In this document: positions 53,385 through 62,772 of the stretch, piece by piece
Layout: the number at the start of each line of letters is the position of its first letter
Position numbering within the stretch: the first letter of the stretch is position 1
Source of the DNA: Caenimonas aquaedulcis
GTDB lineage: Bacteria > Pseudomonadota > Gammaproteobacteria > Burkholderiales > Burkholderiaceae_C
Direction of reading: 5' to 3'
NCBI RefSeq assembly: GCF_015831345.1
Contig: NZ_JADWYS010000001.1
Coordinates: forward strand, 4,368,618 to 4,432,617
Length of the DNA: 64,000 nt
Position numbers and translations under genes: made by a program
The notes under the pieces: model-generated
Database searches by the model: none
The model's input: the letters and a program-made list of their open reading frames with translations, nothing else
What the model was told of the DNA's origin: nothing

Positions 53385-54179
53385 TCATGCGATGCTGCGC
53401 ACCACCCCGCCGTCGACCCGCAGGGCGGCACCCGTGGTCGCCACGGCTTGGGGGGATGCCAGATACACCACCATGTTCGCGACTTCGTCGGGGCTCGTGA
53501 ATCGGCCCAGCAGCGATGTGGGACGCTGCGATTCGATGAACGATTTCTGGACCTGCTCGAGTGTCCTGCCTTCCTGCTTTGCGACCGGTTCGAGCCAGCC
53601 ATTGAGGCTCTCGGAGGCGGTGGGGCCGGGGACGACGGCATTGACGGTCACTCCACTGCCGGCCACCAGTTCGGCCAGGCCGCGCGAGACTGCGAGCTGG
53701 GCCGTTTTGGTCATGCCGTAGTCGATCATGTCCTTGGGAATGTTCAGGGCCGATTCGCTGCTGATGAACACAACGCGGCCCCAACCCTTGCTGACCATGC
53801 GGGGCAGGTAATGTCGCGCGAGACGCACGCCGCTCATCACGTTGAAGTCGAACAGGTGCAACCAGTCTCCATCGGTGAGTTCCTGGAAGGGCTTCAGGTT
53901 GGCGGTGCCGAGGTTGTTGACGAGGATGTCGGCGTGTTCGACGCCGGCTGTGAGGGCGGCGGCCCCCTCGGGGGTGCCCAGATCGGCGGCAACCCCGTCA
54001 AGCTGCGCGTCCGGCTGCCCTGCGCGGATATTCTCGATCGCCGCCTGCACACGCGCCTCTGTGCGGCCGGTGATGACAACCCGTGCGCCGGCGGCAGCCA
54101 GGCCCCGCGCAATCGCCAGGCCGATTCCTGCAGTGGAGCCGGTCACCACAGCCAATTTTCCGTTCAGTTCGATCTTCAT
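53385..54179 (-). CDS. short-chain dehydrogenase/reductase
   Basis: NAD(P)-dependent SDR of 264 residues. Cofactor loop VVTGSTAGIGLAIARG, NNLGTANL, catalytic Ser in VFISSESALNI and YGMTK with catalytic Tyr and Lys; C-terminal GAALRVDGGVV. ATG 54179 was chosen because it begins the fold; an earlier Met has no ribosome site. It converges on the thiolase-like gene (nine-base gap) and is divergent from a LysR gene, so it is probably regulated by that protein and oxidises a hydroxyacyl intermediate of the pathway. Confidence 0.87.
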   Translation of the reverse strand: MKIELNGKLAVVTGSTAGIGLAIARGLAAAGARVVITGRTEARVQAAIENIRAGQPDAQLDGVAADLGTPEGAAALTAGVEHADILVNNLGTANLKPFQELTDGDWLHLFDFNVMSGVRLARHYLPRMVSKGWGRVVFISSESALNIPKDMIDYGMTKTAQLAVSRGLAELVAGSGVTVNAVVPGPTASESLNGWLEPVAKQEGRTLEQVQKSFIESQRPTSLLGRFTSPDEVANMVVYLASPQAVATTGAALRVDGGVVRSIA

Positions 54180-54183
54180 TTGT

Positions 54184-54225
54184 TTGCCTTTCTGTGTTCG
54201 AAACAAGGGTTAGCGGAGAAGGCAA
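54184..54225. promoter_or_regulatory. inverted repeat in the SDR/LysR divergent region
   Basis: TTGCCTT (54184-54190) and AAGGCAA (54219-54225) are perfect inverted arms 28 bases apart in the 110-base gap between the divergent SDR and LysR starts. The spacing suits a LysR tetramer spanning two sites, but the first arm also overlaps the SDR leader, so the evidence is positional only. Confidence 0.35.
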
Positions 54226-54289
54226 GTGTTGAGCGTCGGAGGCGTCCGGTGAAGGCAGGCGAGGCTCATATCGCCTATGCTTCTGGCGC

Positions 54290-55252
54290 ATGAATCCGAA
54301 GCCCATCGACAGGGGAGCCGACCGTGCAACGGGCAAGTTGTTGTGGATGGCCTGCTTCGTCAGGGCCGTCGAGACGGGTAGCTTTTCCGCCACCGCGCGA
54401 GAGTTGGGCATCGGGCAGCCGAATGTCAGCCGGCACATCACCGCATTGGAGGATCATCTCGGCATTCGACTCTTCCAACGGACGACCCGAAAATTATTGC
54501 TCACCGCCGAGGGCGAGCGCTACTACGTTGATGCGCGCCTTGCATTGGAAGCCGTGGAGGAAGCGGACTCCGCCGCACGCGGAGACGATGAACCGAGAGG
54601 CCTGTTGCGGGTCAGCTGTTCTGTTCTGGTGGGTCGACTGCATGTACAGCCCCTTGTAGCGCCCCTCCTAACGCGTTATCCGGAGCTGGAGATCGAACTG
54701 CATTTGTCGGACGATTACGTGAATGTGGTCGAGGAGCGATTCGATATGGCAGTACGCGTCGGCACCTTGAGGGACAGCATGCTGGTAGCGCGCAAGGTCG
54801 GCATTTCAGAGCGCGCGGTATTCGCCAGCGCCGAATACCTGCGAGCGAGGGCGGAACCCGCGACGCCGACAGAACTGTTGCACCACGACTGCATCCTCCA
54901 CACGCAGTTGGCAACGGGCAGCCTGTGGCCTTTTCAAGGATGCGAAATAAGCGTACAAGGCCGCTATCGGCTCAATCACCACGAAGCCATCCTCAACGCT
55001 GTACGTGACGGCCTGGGCATCGGACTGGCGCCCGTATGGATATTCGAAGATGACCTGCGCGCCGGGCGTGTGAAGGCGCTCTTGCGCGACTATCCGCTTC
55101 CGGGCGCCGACATCAACCTGCTGTACCCGACGAGGAGGCTGATGCCCGCGCGGACGCGGGTCATGCTTGACGCGATCACCCGAGCATTCTCTGGAAATGC
55201 ATCCATGCAGCCGGGCTATCTATCCCGTCTGTTCGAGTCTGATCGAGTCTGA
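54290..55252 (+). CDS. LysR-family transcriptional regulator
   Basis: Regulator of 320 residues of the AaeR/DsdC-like type with an extended start. HTH at about 18-78 (VETGSFSATARELGIGQPNV, SRHITALEDHLGIRLFQRTT), effector domain with FDMAVRVGTLRDSMLVARKV and the C-terminal DGLGIGLAPVWIFEDDL. It is divergent from the SDR gene and lies at the right border of the catabolic region. It is the natural candidate regulator of the SDR and possibly of the nine-gene operon. Confidence 0.87.
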   Translation: MNPKPIDRGADRATGKLLWMACFVRAVETGSFSATARELGIGQPNVSRHITALEDHLGIRLFQRTTRKLLLTAEGERYYVDARLALEAVEEADSAARGDDEPRGLLRVSCSVLVGRLHVQPLVAPLLTRYPELEIELHLSDDYVNVVEERFDMAVRVGTLRDSMLVARKVGISERAVFASAEYLRARAEPATPTELLHHDCILHTQLATGSLWPFQGCEISVQGRYRLNHHEAILNAVRDGLGIGLAPVWIFEDDLRAGRVKALLRDYPLPGADINLLYPTRRLMPARTRVMLDAITRAFSGNASMQPGYLSRLFESDRV

Positions 55253-55356
55253 AGCCTAGCCCTGACAGAGTAATCAATGGACCGCACTGCGGGGACGACG
55301 TGCGCCGCGCGTTCGTGACGTGCGCTATGGGTCGAAACCTGCCGTATCCTGCCGAC

Positions 55357-55794
55357 ATGGACCCCTTCAACCTCCAGCGATTCGTCGACGCACAAGCGCC
55401 GGTGTGGGACCGCGTGCTGATGGAACTCGCTGAGGCGTCGAAGCGCACGCACTGGATGTGGTTCGTCTTCCCGCAGCTTGCGGCGCTCGGCCGCAGCGGC
55501 AGCGCGAAGTTCTACGGGATCAGCGGCGCCGACGAAGCACGCGCGTACCTCGCGCACCCGCTGCTCGGCCCGCGCCTGCTCGAGTGCTGCGAGTTGCTGT
55601 TGACGGCGGGCGAGCGGTCCGCGCAAGACATCTTCGGTGACGTCGACGCGATGAAGCTGCGCTCGTGCCTCACCCTGTTCGATGCCGCGTCTTCAGCACC
55701 GGTTTTCGCGCAGTGCCTCGCCCGCTTCTTCGACGGCGAGCGCGATCCGCTGACTACCCGCTCGCTCGCGCCGCTCAGGCCAGACCCTGCTTGA
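55357..55794 (+). CDS. DUF1810-family protein
   Basis: Soluble protein of 145 residues of the DUF1810 family, beginning MDPFNLQRFVDAQAPVWDRV and with the landmark RTHWMWFVFPQLAALG, both near-invariant in the family. Members are linked to ADP-ribose or NAD-related chemistry in some reports, but I cannot assign a reaction. Its last 20 bases overlap the end of the opposing hydrolase gene. ATG 55357 was chosen because it begins the domain. Confidence 0.85.
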   Translation: MDPFNLQRFVDAQAPVWDRVLMELAEASKRTHWMWFVFPQLAALGRSGSAKFYGISGADEARAYLAHPLLGPRLLECCELLLTAGERSAQDIFGDVDAMKLRSCLTLFDAASSAPVFAQCLARFFDGERDPLTTRSLAPLRPDPA

Positions 55795-56617
55795 AGGTCT
55801 CCAGCATGCGCGCCCACGCGCGCTCGGATTGCGCGGCGTCGTAGACCTGCGAGTCCGGCGGGCACCAGCCGTGCGCGGCCGGGTACACCTCCACCTCGGA
55901 CGGCAGCTTCGCGGCGTCGAGCGCGGCACGCAGCGCGACCTTCGCCTCGGGATCGCGCTTGTCGTCGTTCTCGGCCACCGCAATCAGGTAGCGCGCCTTC
56001 GTCTGGCCCACAAGGCGATGCGGGCTGTCGGGCGCGGGGGTCACCATGGCAGCGCCATGGAAGGTGCCGACGGCGCCTACGCGGCCAGGGGCCGCCGTGG
56101 CGGTGCGCACGGCGATCGGGCCGCCCATGCAGTAACCGGTGGTGCCGATCTTGCGCGCCTTGTCCACCTCGGCCCGCGTATCGAGCCATGCGACGAAGGC
56201 CTTGCCGTCGGCCAGGTGCATGGCGGGGGTCAGGGCCTGCATCAGCGGCATCACCTCGGCGATCGGCGTGTTGCCGGCCTGCGACGCGGTGGGCGCCTTC
56301 TTCTGCCGGTAGAACGGGTTCACCACCAGCACGCTGTACCCCGACTCGGCGAGGCGCCGGCCCATCTGCCGGAAGGCGGGACGCAAGCCGAAGATGTCGG
56401 GCCACACCAGCACGCCGGGCGCCGGGCCCGCGGTGGGCGCGACGAAGTACGCGTCGCACGTGCCGTCGGGCGTGGTGATCGTCACTTCATGTTCCGACAC
56501 CGCTACCGCATTCGCGACGCGCGGCAGCACCGTCAGCATGCCTGCGGACGCCGCCCACGCAGCGAAATCGCGGCGGGTGTATTTTTTGAGTTCATCCTGA
56601 TCGTTCACATCGCACAT
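55775..56617 (-). CDS. dienelactone hydrolase-family protein, probably Tat-exported
   Basis: Alpha/beta hydrolase of 280 residues. The N-terminus has a twin-arginine motif (YTRRDFAAWAASAGML) and a hydrophobic stretch ending VANAVA, so a folded enzyme is exported. Catalytic triad candidates: Cys in TGYCMGGPIAV, Asp in AENDDKRD, His in PAAHGWCPP. Start ATG 56617 gives the Tat leader; the frame upstream to 57244 is an artefact antisense to the PLD-like gene. The substrate is unknown; related enzymes open dienelactones or hydrolyse other esters. Confidence 0.85.
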   Translation of the reverse strand: MCDVNDQDELKKYTRRDFAAWAASAGMLTVLPRVANAVAVSEHEVTITTPDGTCDAYFVAPTAGPAPGVLVWPDIFGLRPAFRQMGRRLAESGYSVLVVNPFYRQKKAPTASQAGNTPIAEVMPLMQALTPAMHLADGKAFVAWLDTRAEVDKARKIGTTGYCMGGPIAVRTATAAPGRVGAVGTFHGAAMVTPAPDSPHRLVGQTKARYLIAVAENDDKRDPEAKVALRAALDAAKLPSEVEVYPAAHGWCPPDSQVYDAAQSERAWARMLETFKQGLA

Positions 56618-56767
56618 GGTTGAGCACCTCATGAAAAACGGACGCACAGTATGCCTCCTCCAATTGGAGGAGGTGGCGCCGCCAAAACGCAGTTTTGGGG
56701 GTGAAGGCGCGTTGACGGTCGCGTTTCCCACTTCTAGACTGCGCTCATTTCCCAACGGGAGGGATCC

Positions 56768-58426
56768 ATGCGCGAGAGCAAGACCACCGGCGGACTCAAA
56801 GTCTTCGCCGTCTCCGGAACCTATGTCGTACTTCTGGGCTTCCATCTGGACAAGGCGGCATGCGCGGGACTGCTCGGCTTCTCCATCCACCGCGTGGACC
56901 ATACCGAAAACGAGGCGTACTACCTCGAAGGCATGAAGTGCTTCGCGGCGACCGATCCCCAGCTCGCAAGCGGCTCGCAGTACTCCACGCGCGACCATCC
57001 CGTGCAGAGCTTCCAGTGGGCCGACTACACCGCCAAGCCGGGGCACGATTACACATACACGGTCACGGCCCTGAAAGGAAGCCCGGAGCACCTCACGCCG
57101 CACGCCACGACGGCAGTCAGCCTGCGAACGGAAAGCCCGGAGGACGGCGACCACGACATCTACTTCAACCGTGGCGTGGCCGTATCGCAGGCGTATGCGC
57201 GGCGCTTCGGCAACCGGCCGCCGGACAAGGTGCCGAATCGGCAAGCCTTCATCTGGCTGTCGAGAGGGCTCAACGAAGCGCTGGAGGAATTCGTCTCATC
57301 CTGCGAGGCAGGCAGGCATTCCCTGCGCATCGCGGCCTATGAGTTCAACTATGCGCCCTTCCTGCAGCTGCTCAGGGCGACTCACAAGCGCGGCGTGGAC
57401 ATCAAGATCGTCTACGACGCGCGCAGCGACAATCCCGGGGCCACCAATATCCAGGCGGTCGAGGACAACGGCCTCAAGCAGATCTGCAAGCAACGTACCG
57501 CGGGCGCGTCCTACATCTCGCACAACAAGTTCATCGTGAAGCTGGAGCACGATGAACCGGTGGAGGTCTGGACAGGCGGCACCAACTTTTCCGAGAACGG
57601 GATCTTCGGGCACTCCAACGTCGCGCATGTCGTGCAGGACAAGGACATCGCCGGGGCGTATCTCGCCTATTGGACGGCGCTGCACAAGGACCCGGAAATG
57701 GCTGCGATCAAGGACAAGGCCGAAACCGAATCTCCGTCGATCACCGGCAAGCCACCGAAGGGAACGTCGGTGATCTTCAGCCCGCGCACGAACCTCGAGA
57801 TGCTGGACTGGTACGCCGACCTGGCAGCCAACGCAAAAGACGGCTTGTTCATGACATTTGCATTCGGGATGAATGACAGGTTCAAGGACTCCTACGAAAA
57901 CGGTACCGCCCCATTTCGGCTCGCGCTCTTCGAGTCGTTGATCCGGGCCATGAAGGAAGGGCCGGAGAAGCAGGCCGAGCTCGCGAAGATGCAGGCCCTG
58001 CGCAACATGCCCCAAAACACCTTTGCCGTGGGTGCGTTCATCCAGACCAACGCGCTGGATGGCTGGGTGAAGGAGCGCTTGTCGGGTCTGAGCAAGAACG
58101 TGCGCTACATCCACAACAAGTTCATGCTGGTCGACCCGCTCGGCAGCGATCCGGTGGTGGTGGCGGGTTCGGCGAACTTCAGCGTGTCGTCGACCACCGA
58201 GAACGACGAAAACATGCTGATCGTCCGCGGCAACACACGAGTCGCAGATATCTACCTGGGCGAATTCATGCGGCTGTATACGCACCATGCCTTCCGGGAA
58301 TCCCTGCAATGGCGCAAGCCGGACGAACCGGTGAAGCACCTGGAAACCGGAGACTGGTGGGCCGGCTACTTCGGTGACACGCCGCGGTCGGTGCGGCGGA
58401 AGTTCTTCGCCCGGGTGCAGCAGTAG
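56768..58426 (+). CDS. phospholipase D-like protein with N-terminal fibronectin-III-like domain
   Basis: Protein of 552 residues without a signal peptide. Residues about 10-120 form a fibronectin-III-like domain (IHRVDHTENEAYYLEG, YTYTVTALKG). Two PLD half-sites follow: HNKF with His252 and the downstream WTGGTNFSENG, and IHNKFMLVD with His449 followed by VAGSANFSVSSTTENDEN. HxK is present in both; the usual Asp six residues on is replaced (HNKFIVKLEHD and HNKFMLVDPLG), so the second site is nearer the consensus. It may cleave phosphodiesters. It does not resemble the short Nuc-type endonucleases. Confidence 0.8.
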   Translation: MRESKTTGGLKVFAVSGTYVVLLGFHLDKAACAGLLGFSIHRVDHTENEAYYLEGMKCFAATDPQLASGSQYSTRDHPVQSFQWADYTAKPGHDYTYTVTALKGSPEHLTPHATTAVSLRTESPEDGDHDIYFNRGVAVSQAYARRFGNRPPDKVPNRQAFIWLSRGLNEALEEFVSSCEAGRHSLRIAAYEFNYAPFLQLLRATHKRGVDIKIVYDARSDNPGATNIQAVEDNGLKQICKQRTAGASYISHNKFIVKLEHDEPVEVWTGGTNFSENGIFGHSNVAHVVQDKDIAGAYLAYWTALHKDPEMAAIKDKAETESPSITGKPPKGTSVIFSPRTNLEMLDWYADLAANAKDGLFMTFAFGMNDRFKDSYENGTAPFRLALFESLIRAMKEGPEKQAELAKMQALRNMPQNTFAVGAFIQTNALDGWVKERLSGLSKNVRYIHNKFMLVDPLGSDPVVVAGSANFSVSSTTENDENMLIVRGNTRVADIYLGEFMRLYTHHAFRESLQWRKPDEPVKHLETGDWWAGYFGDTPRSVRRKFFARVQQ

Positions 58427-58524
58427 CGCGGTGGGGCGACCCTTGGGATCGTTCCACCTCCGCAACGGTCCGATCCGCCTTCACCCCCTAGTGAACCGCG
58501 CCGCATTGCCCCAACATTCTGAGC

Positions 58525-59433
58525 ATGAGCACATCCACACTCCAGCAAGCGCCCACCCCCGCCACGCAAGCCCAGCGCCGCGTGGTCCACCGCACGCTCG
58601 GCCGTGGCCACGGGCCCATCACGCGGCTCATGAGCCCGGGGGACCTGGGGCAGTACCTCAAGCCTTTCGTCTTCCTCGACATCTTCGACATGGACAGGCG
58701 CGGGCCGCCCGGGCCGCGCATGCCCATCCATCCGCACTCGGGCATCGCCACCGTGACGGTGCTGACGCAGGGCGCGCTGAATTTCGAAGACCCGGACGCC
58801 GGCACCGGCACGCTCGGATACGGCGGCGTCGAATGGATGCGCGCGAGCGCCGGCGTGTGGCATGGCCAGGAGACGTCGCCGGCGGACGTGCCGCGCATCC
58901 AGGGCTTCCAGCTGTGGGTCGCGCTGCCGCCCGAGCTGGAGAACGCGCAACCGCAAAGCCGCTACATCGAGGCGCGCGACATGCGCCGCGCCGGCCCGGC
59001 GCACGTGATCGTGGGCGAGTACGAGGGCGTGCGCAGCCCCGTGCCGGCATGGGACGGCCTCAACTACCTGCTGGTCACCTTGCGGGCCGGCGAGGCATGG
59101 ACTTACCAGCCCCCGGCGGGGCACACGGTCGGCTGGCTCGCGATGGCATCGGGCACGTTGGACGCGGGCACGGCGCTGACGGGCGGTGAGATGGCCGTGT
59201 TCGAGCCGGGCGAGCAGCCGATCGCTCTCGCCAACTCGGGCGACGAAGACGCGGTGTTCGTGCTGGGCTCGGCCGTGCCGCATGCGCATGAGCTGCACCT
59301 GGGCAACTACTCCGTGCATACGAGCGCGCAGGCGCTCGCGGCGGGCGAGCGGCGCATCGGGGAGCTGTACGAGAAGATGCAGGCGGCGGGGGATAGGCGG
59401 ACGGCGTCGGGGGCGATACCGGTGTATCGCTGA
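58525..59433 (+). CDS. pirin-family protein
   Basis: Bicupin of 302 residues. The N-terminal metal site is in MPIHPHSGIATVTV (two His) with a further His in VWHGQE and a Glu; this matches pirins such as YhhW, some of which are quercetinases. The front RRVVHRTLGRGHGPITRLMS is also family-typical. It stands alone downstream of the PLD-like gene. Regulatory or dioxygenase roles are both known in the family; the sequence does not decide. Confidence 0.85.
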   Translation: MSTSTLQQAPTPATQAQRRVVHRTLGRGHGPITRLMSPGDLGQYLKPFVFLDIFDMDRRGPPGPRMPIHPHSGIATVTVLTQGALNFEDPDAGTGTLGYGGVEWMRASAGVWHGQETSPADVPRIQGFQLWVALPPELENAQPQSRYIEARDMRRAGPAHVIVGEYEGVRSPVPAWDGLNYLLVTLRAGEAWTYQPPAGHTVGWLAMASGTLDAGTALTGGEMAVFEPGEQPIALANSGDEDAVFVLGSAVPHAHELHLGNYSVHTSAQALAAGERRIGELYEKMQAAGDRRTASGAIPVYR

Positions 59434-59731
59434 CGCGTCGCGAGCGCGCCTTCGGGCGGGCGCTTGCGGCGCGGCCGGCCTACGACCGCGTAAGGTCCCG
59501 GCCAGAGGGCGCAAATCTTCAGGCAGTAAGAGCATCTCACCAGTGTCGTGAGCCTGCCATGTGTTGTCGTCACGATCTTCGTCACAAAGCGAACTGCAGC
59601 TCGCGCCTCGTCGAGCGACCCTGCGCGCAAGAGCCATTGAACTTGGCGCGCTCCAGTTTCTTATGTACAGTTTCCCGATCGCTGTCTTCGTTGGTTTGGC
59701 GCCAGATTAGCGTCCTTACGGGAGGGGTCAG
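59434..59731. other. 298-base gap between pirin and the large secreted protein gene
   Basis: No gene is credible here. A GC-rich hairpin with a TTCG loop (GAGCGCGCC-TTCG-GGCGGGCGCTT, 59442-59465) lies just after the pirin stop and may end that transcript, although the stem has a bulge and no T-run. The base composition drops toward 59640-59730, where the promoter of the next gene must be. GGGAGGGG precedes its ATG. Confidence 0.35.
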
Positions 59732-61966
59732 ATGGTTCGCTTCTATTCCGCATGGACGTGGGGACGCATCGTCGTTCTCGGGTTGGCCCTTGTGTTGCCA
59801 ATAGTGCCGTTGCTGGCCGGGCCGCATTCGAATTCGCAGCGCTTCCTGGCCAAGGCAACGTCTCACCTGCAAGGGTCGCCATTGCGCGCGGGCTCGGAGC
59901 CCGGTTGTACTGGCACCAACGACATCCCGGGCAGGCTGAGCGCGTCTGTCGTGGGGACCACGGTAACGTTGCAATGGCTCGCTCCATTCGGCTGCACGCC
60001 CACGACATACTCCGTCCTTGTCGGTTCGAGCCCCAACCTCTCCAATCTTGCGAACATCTCGACCGGCAACTCGTCCACGACTTTCACGGCCAGCGGCGTC
60101 GCGGCAGGCATCTACTATGTTCGCGTTGCTGCGCAGTCCGGGGCTGTCCGGTCGACCCCCTCCAACGAAATCGCCGTTGCCGTCGGACTCACGTGCGAAC
60201 TACCCGGGGCACCCCTCGCCTTGGCAGCAACGGCAACGGCGTCCACCGCTTCACTGGAGTGGGATCGACCTGTGGGACTTCCTACAAGCTACCTCATTGA
60301 AGCGGGTTCGGCACCGGGCCTCTCCAATCTAGTCACGCTCACCAGCATCGGGCAAGCCACGGGACTTTCAACCGCGGCACCCGCGGGAACCTACTACGTG
60401 CGTGTACGGGCGCGAAATGCCTGCGGAACCGGCGAGCCTTCTAACGAAGTGGTCGTCGTGGTAACCGCTCCAACCGCGGGTTCATCAGATTGGAACGGGT
60501 CGCTGATTCTGACGGGCAACCAGGTCATGGTAGTTTCTGCGGCGAGTTTCACGGTGCGAGGGCGAATCGAACTGCATGACGCCAGCATGTTGATCATCCG
60601 CGACAGCAGCTTCACCCACGCTGCGGACTATGCGGGCCAGTTCGATCTCTGGGCCTATGACGATTCCAAGGTGATCATCGAGCGGTCTACGGTCGATTCA
60701 TCTGCCTACGTGAGTTGGCGCTTTTTCGACCGATCCATGCTGCAAATGACTCACGTCGTCAACCAGTCGGCGCTGTGGAGCGGTTTTCAGCAACGGGCGC
60801 GCGGCACCTATGCATACGTGACGCGTGCCTACGGCACCGGCGCCGAAGGAAGCTCTTTGCAGGTTCACCACGCCGGTGAATCTTTCATCGAACTGGTGTT
60901 TCCTCCCGGGGCAACTGTCGATGAGGCCCTCCCGGCCTCCACTGGCACCACGGCCTACCAATTTCCCGGTGCGGGCGAGATTGGCGTGCGCCATACGCTC
61001 GCAATGACCAGTGTTCCGTCATCCAAATGGGGCATCACCTACAACCCCGAAAGTAACATCACGATTCGCCAGACAACCGGGCTGGTGGTTACCATGAACA
61101 TTCCCTCCACCTATAGTGGCCTGATGGCGCAATTCGATGGTCTGCGGGCGGGGCTGTACCGCGATCAAGTGTGGGACACCGGTGCGTCACGACTGCGGCT
61201 TGTCGAGACAACCACCTTGCCTTGGAGTCCCATCGTCGCAGGCAATAACGCGCTCATCATCACCAATTCGGAACTCGCAGACATCGCCAACGTGTATGAC
61301 ACCGCATCGGTGTTTATCGCAGATTCGACTCTGACACAGGTGCGCGCGCACAACCGGGTTCGCTACACGCTGGAACGGTCTTATGTGTCGGGGGACGTAG
61401 TGGCATCCGACGACAGCGTGATTACGATGACAGGTGGAGGGATAGGCGGGCGTCCTGTACGCGATCCGTCGGCGCAGATGGTGCTGAGTGGCGTTCTGAC
61501 GCACAGCCCCGAAGTTGAATTCGGCTACATCACGAGCATCACGGCCCGGCAAGGCGAAGTTCTGTCCGGTGGCGCATCGCTCAAGGCAAGCTATTCGGGC
61601 ACAGAACACTACACATCGATCGTTCGGGCGAACCGTGCCTTGGTGCCTCTGATACGCGGGCGAACTTATACGGCGAGCTTCGGTTACAGGATTCTCACGA
61701 CCCCGAGCCAGGGTTTTGAGCTGACGTTCGCTTCATCCACCGCTTTCGCGCAAGGGGTGTATTTGCCTAGCCTCGTGATCAACGGGGCGCCGGGGACTAC
61801 TGGCACCGGCACTCTCACAGTCACGCTTGGTGCTTATGACGACTATGAGGTGGGCCTGTCGATCGTCGGAACGGGGAGCATCCTGATTGATGATTTCAGG
61901 ATCGCGGATTCTGTCACAGGCGTGATCGTGAACGAATCCGTTGAAACGATTCTTGCCGCGCCGTAA
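59732..61966 (+). CDS. secreted protein with two fibronectin-III-like domains and a beta-helix-like region
   Basis: Exported protein of 744 residues. The signal peptide or anchor is about residues 8-32 (RIVVLGLALVLPIVPLLAGP). Two fibronectin-III-like domains (about 62-150 and 155-250) each begin with a Cys and share phrases (SSPNLSNL and SAPGLSNL; AGIYYVRVAAQ and AGTYYVRVRAR). The next ~330 residues contain short repeated strands around S-D-D-S and D-S-x-V/T turns (DASMLIIRDSSFTH, DDSKVIIERSTVDS, TASVFIADSTLTQV), as in right-handed beta-helices. A jelly-roll-like end follows. Visibly lower GC suggests acquisition by transfer. Confidence 0.75.
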   Translation: MVRFYSAWTWGRIVVLGLALVLPIVPLLAGPHSNSQRFLAKATSHLQGSPLRAGSEPGCTGTNDIPGRLSASVVGTTVTLQWLAPFGCTPTTYSVLVGSSPNLSNLANISTGNSSTTFTASGVAAGIYYVRVAAQSGAVRSTPSNEIAVAVGLTCELPGAPLALAATATASTASLEWDRPVGLPTSYLIEAGSAPGLSNLVTLTSIGQATGLSTAAPAGTYYVRVRARNACGTGEPSNEVVVVVTAPTAGSSDWNGSLILTGNQVMVVSAASFTVRGRIELHDASMLIIRDSSFTHAADYAGQFDLWAYDDSKVIIERSTVDSSAYVSWRFFDRSMLQMTHVVNQSALWSGFQQRARGTYAYVTRAYGTGAEGSSLQVHHAGESFIELVFPPGATVDEALPASTGTTAYQFPGAGEIGVRHTLAMTSVPSSKWGITYNPESNITIRQTTGLVVTMNIPSTYSGLMAQFDGLRAGLYRDQVWDTGASRLRLVETTTLPWSPIVAGNNALIITNSELADIANVYDTASVFIADSTLTQVRAHNRVRYTLERSYVSGDVVASDDSVITMTGGGIGGRPVRDPSAQMVLSGVLTHSPEVEFGYITSITARQGEVLSGGASLKASYSGTEHYTSIVRANRALVPLIRGRTYTASFGYRILTTPSQGFELTFASSTAFAQGVYLPSLVINGAPGTTGTGTLTVTLGAYDDYEVGLSIVGTGSILIDDFRIADSVTGVIVNESVETILAAP

Positions 61967-61988
61967 TCTGCGGCGCGGGCTTTCTGTT
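61956..61988 (+). terminator. Rho-independent-type terminator after the secreted protein gene
   Basis: CCGCGCCG (61956-61963) pairs perfectly with CGGCGCGG (61971-61978) around the stop codon, which sits in the loop. It is followed by GCTTTCTGTTG, a T-rich run. This is the clearest terminator in the window. Confidence 0.65.
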
Positions 61989-62058
61989 GCTGATTCGTCA
62001 CTGGCGCCGTGGTGATGGTCCTCGTCCGCCTCGTGGGTACAGTGGGAGGGGCTTATTC

Positions 62059-62715
62059 GTGCGTAAAGAAGGAACGATCGTCCGTTGGGACGACGCCAAA
62101 GGCTTCGGATTCATTCGCACCGGCGCGGGTGCGCAAGACGTGTTCGTGCACGTTCGCGACTTCCGCGCCGGCGGCGGCGAAGCACCGCGGCAGGGCCTGC
62201 GCGTGTCTTTCGAAGACATCCATGTCGGCGGCAAGGGGCCGCGCGCGATGGCAGTTCAACCGGCAGGCGCCCCGGCCGCAAGCCGGGCACGCAGTAGCGA
62301 GGCCCGCCCCCCATCCCCCGCACGCAAGCGGGCGTCAGCGCTTGCAGCCCCCACCTCGCCGTCCGGTGGCTGGTGGGCCCTGCTGCTGATGATCGCTTAC
62401 GGATCAGGACTCGCTTGGCTTGTGTGGCAGAAGCTGGCGCCGTGGTGGGTGCTCCCCGCATCCATCGCCTTGAACTTCGCCACCTTCTTCGCCTACTGGC
62501 AAGACAAATATGCCGCGCAGAAAGGCCGCTGGCGCATCAAGGAGGACACGTTGCACCTGTGGAGCCTCGCGGGCGGGTGGGGCGGTGCCTGGTTCGCGCA
62601 GCAGGTCTTGCGCCACAAGTCCGTCAAGTCGAGCTTCCGCGCCGCCTACTGGGCGACCGTGTTGATGCACTGTGCAGCGGTGCTGGCGTTCTGGTGGTTC
62701 TCACGGAGCGCCTGA
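62059..62715 (+). CDS. cold-shock domain/DUF1294 fusion membrane protein
   Basis: Protein of 218 residues with two parts. Residues 1-68 are a cold-shock domain (GTIVRWDDAKGFGFIRTGAG, DVFVHVRDF), an RNA- or DNA-binding fold. After a Pro/Ala/Ser-rich linker (about 70-115) come membrane segments and the DUF1294 motif (FATFFAYWQDKYAAQKGRWR, LHLWSLAGGWGGAWFAQQVL). GTG 62059 was chosen because GGGAGGGG precedes it and it starts the cold-shock fold. The fusion is known in Proteobacteria; a role in coupling membrane state to RNA is speculation. Confidence 0.85.
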   Translation: MRKEGTIVRWDDAKGFGFIRTGAGAQDVFVHVRDFRAGGGEAPRQGLRVSFEDIHVGGKGPRAMAVQPAGAPAASRARSSEARPPSPARKRASALAAPTSPSGGWWALLLMIAYGSGLAWLVWQKLAPWWVLPASIALNFATFFAYWQDKYAAQKGRWRIKEDTLHLWSLAGGWGGAWFAQQVLRHKSVKSSFRAAYWATVLMHCAAVLAFWWFSRSA

Positions 62716-62772
62716 ATTTCAGCGACGCCAACTTCGAGTGTTGTCGTTGGCGCCTCACGTACGATCCCGACC

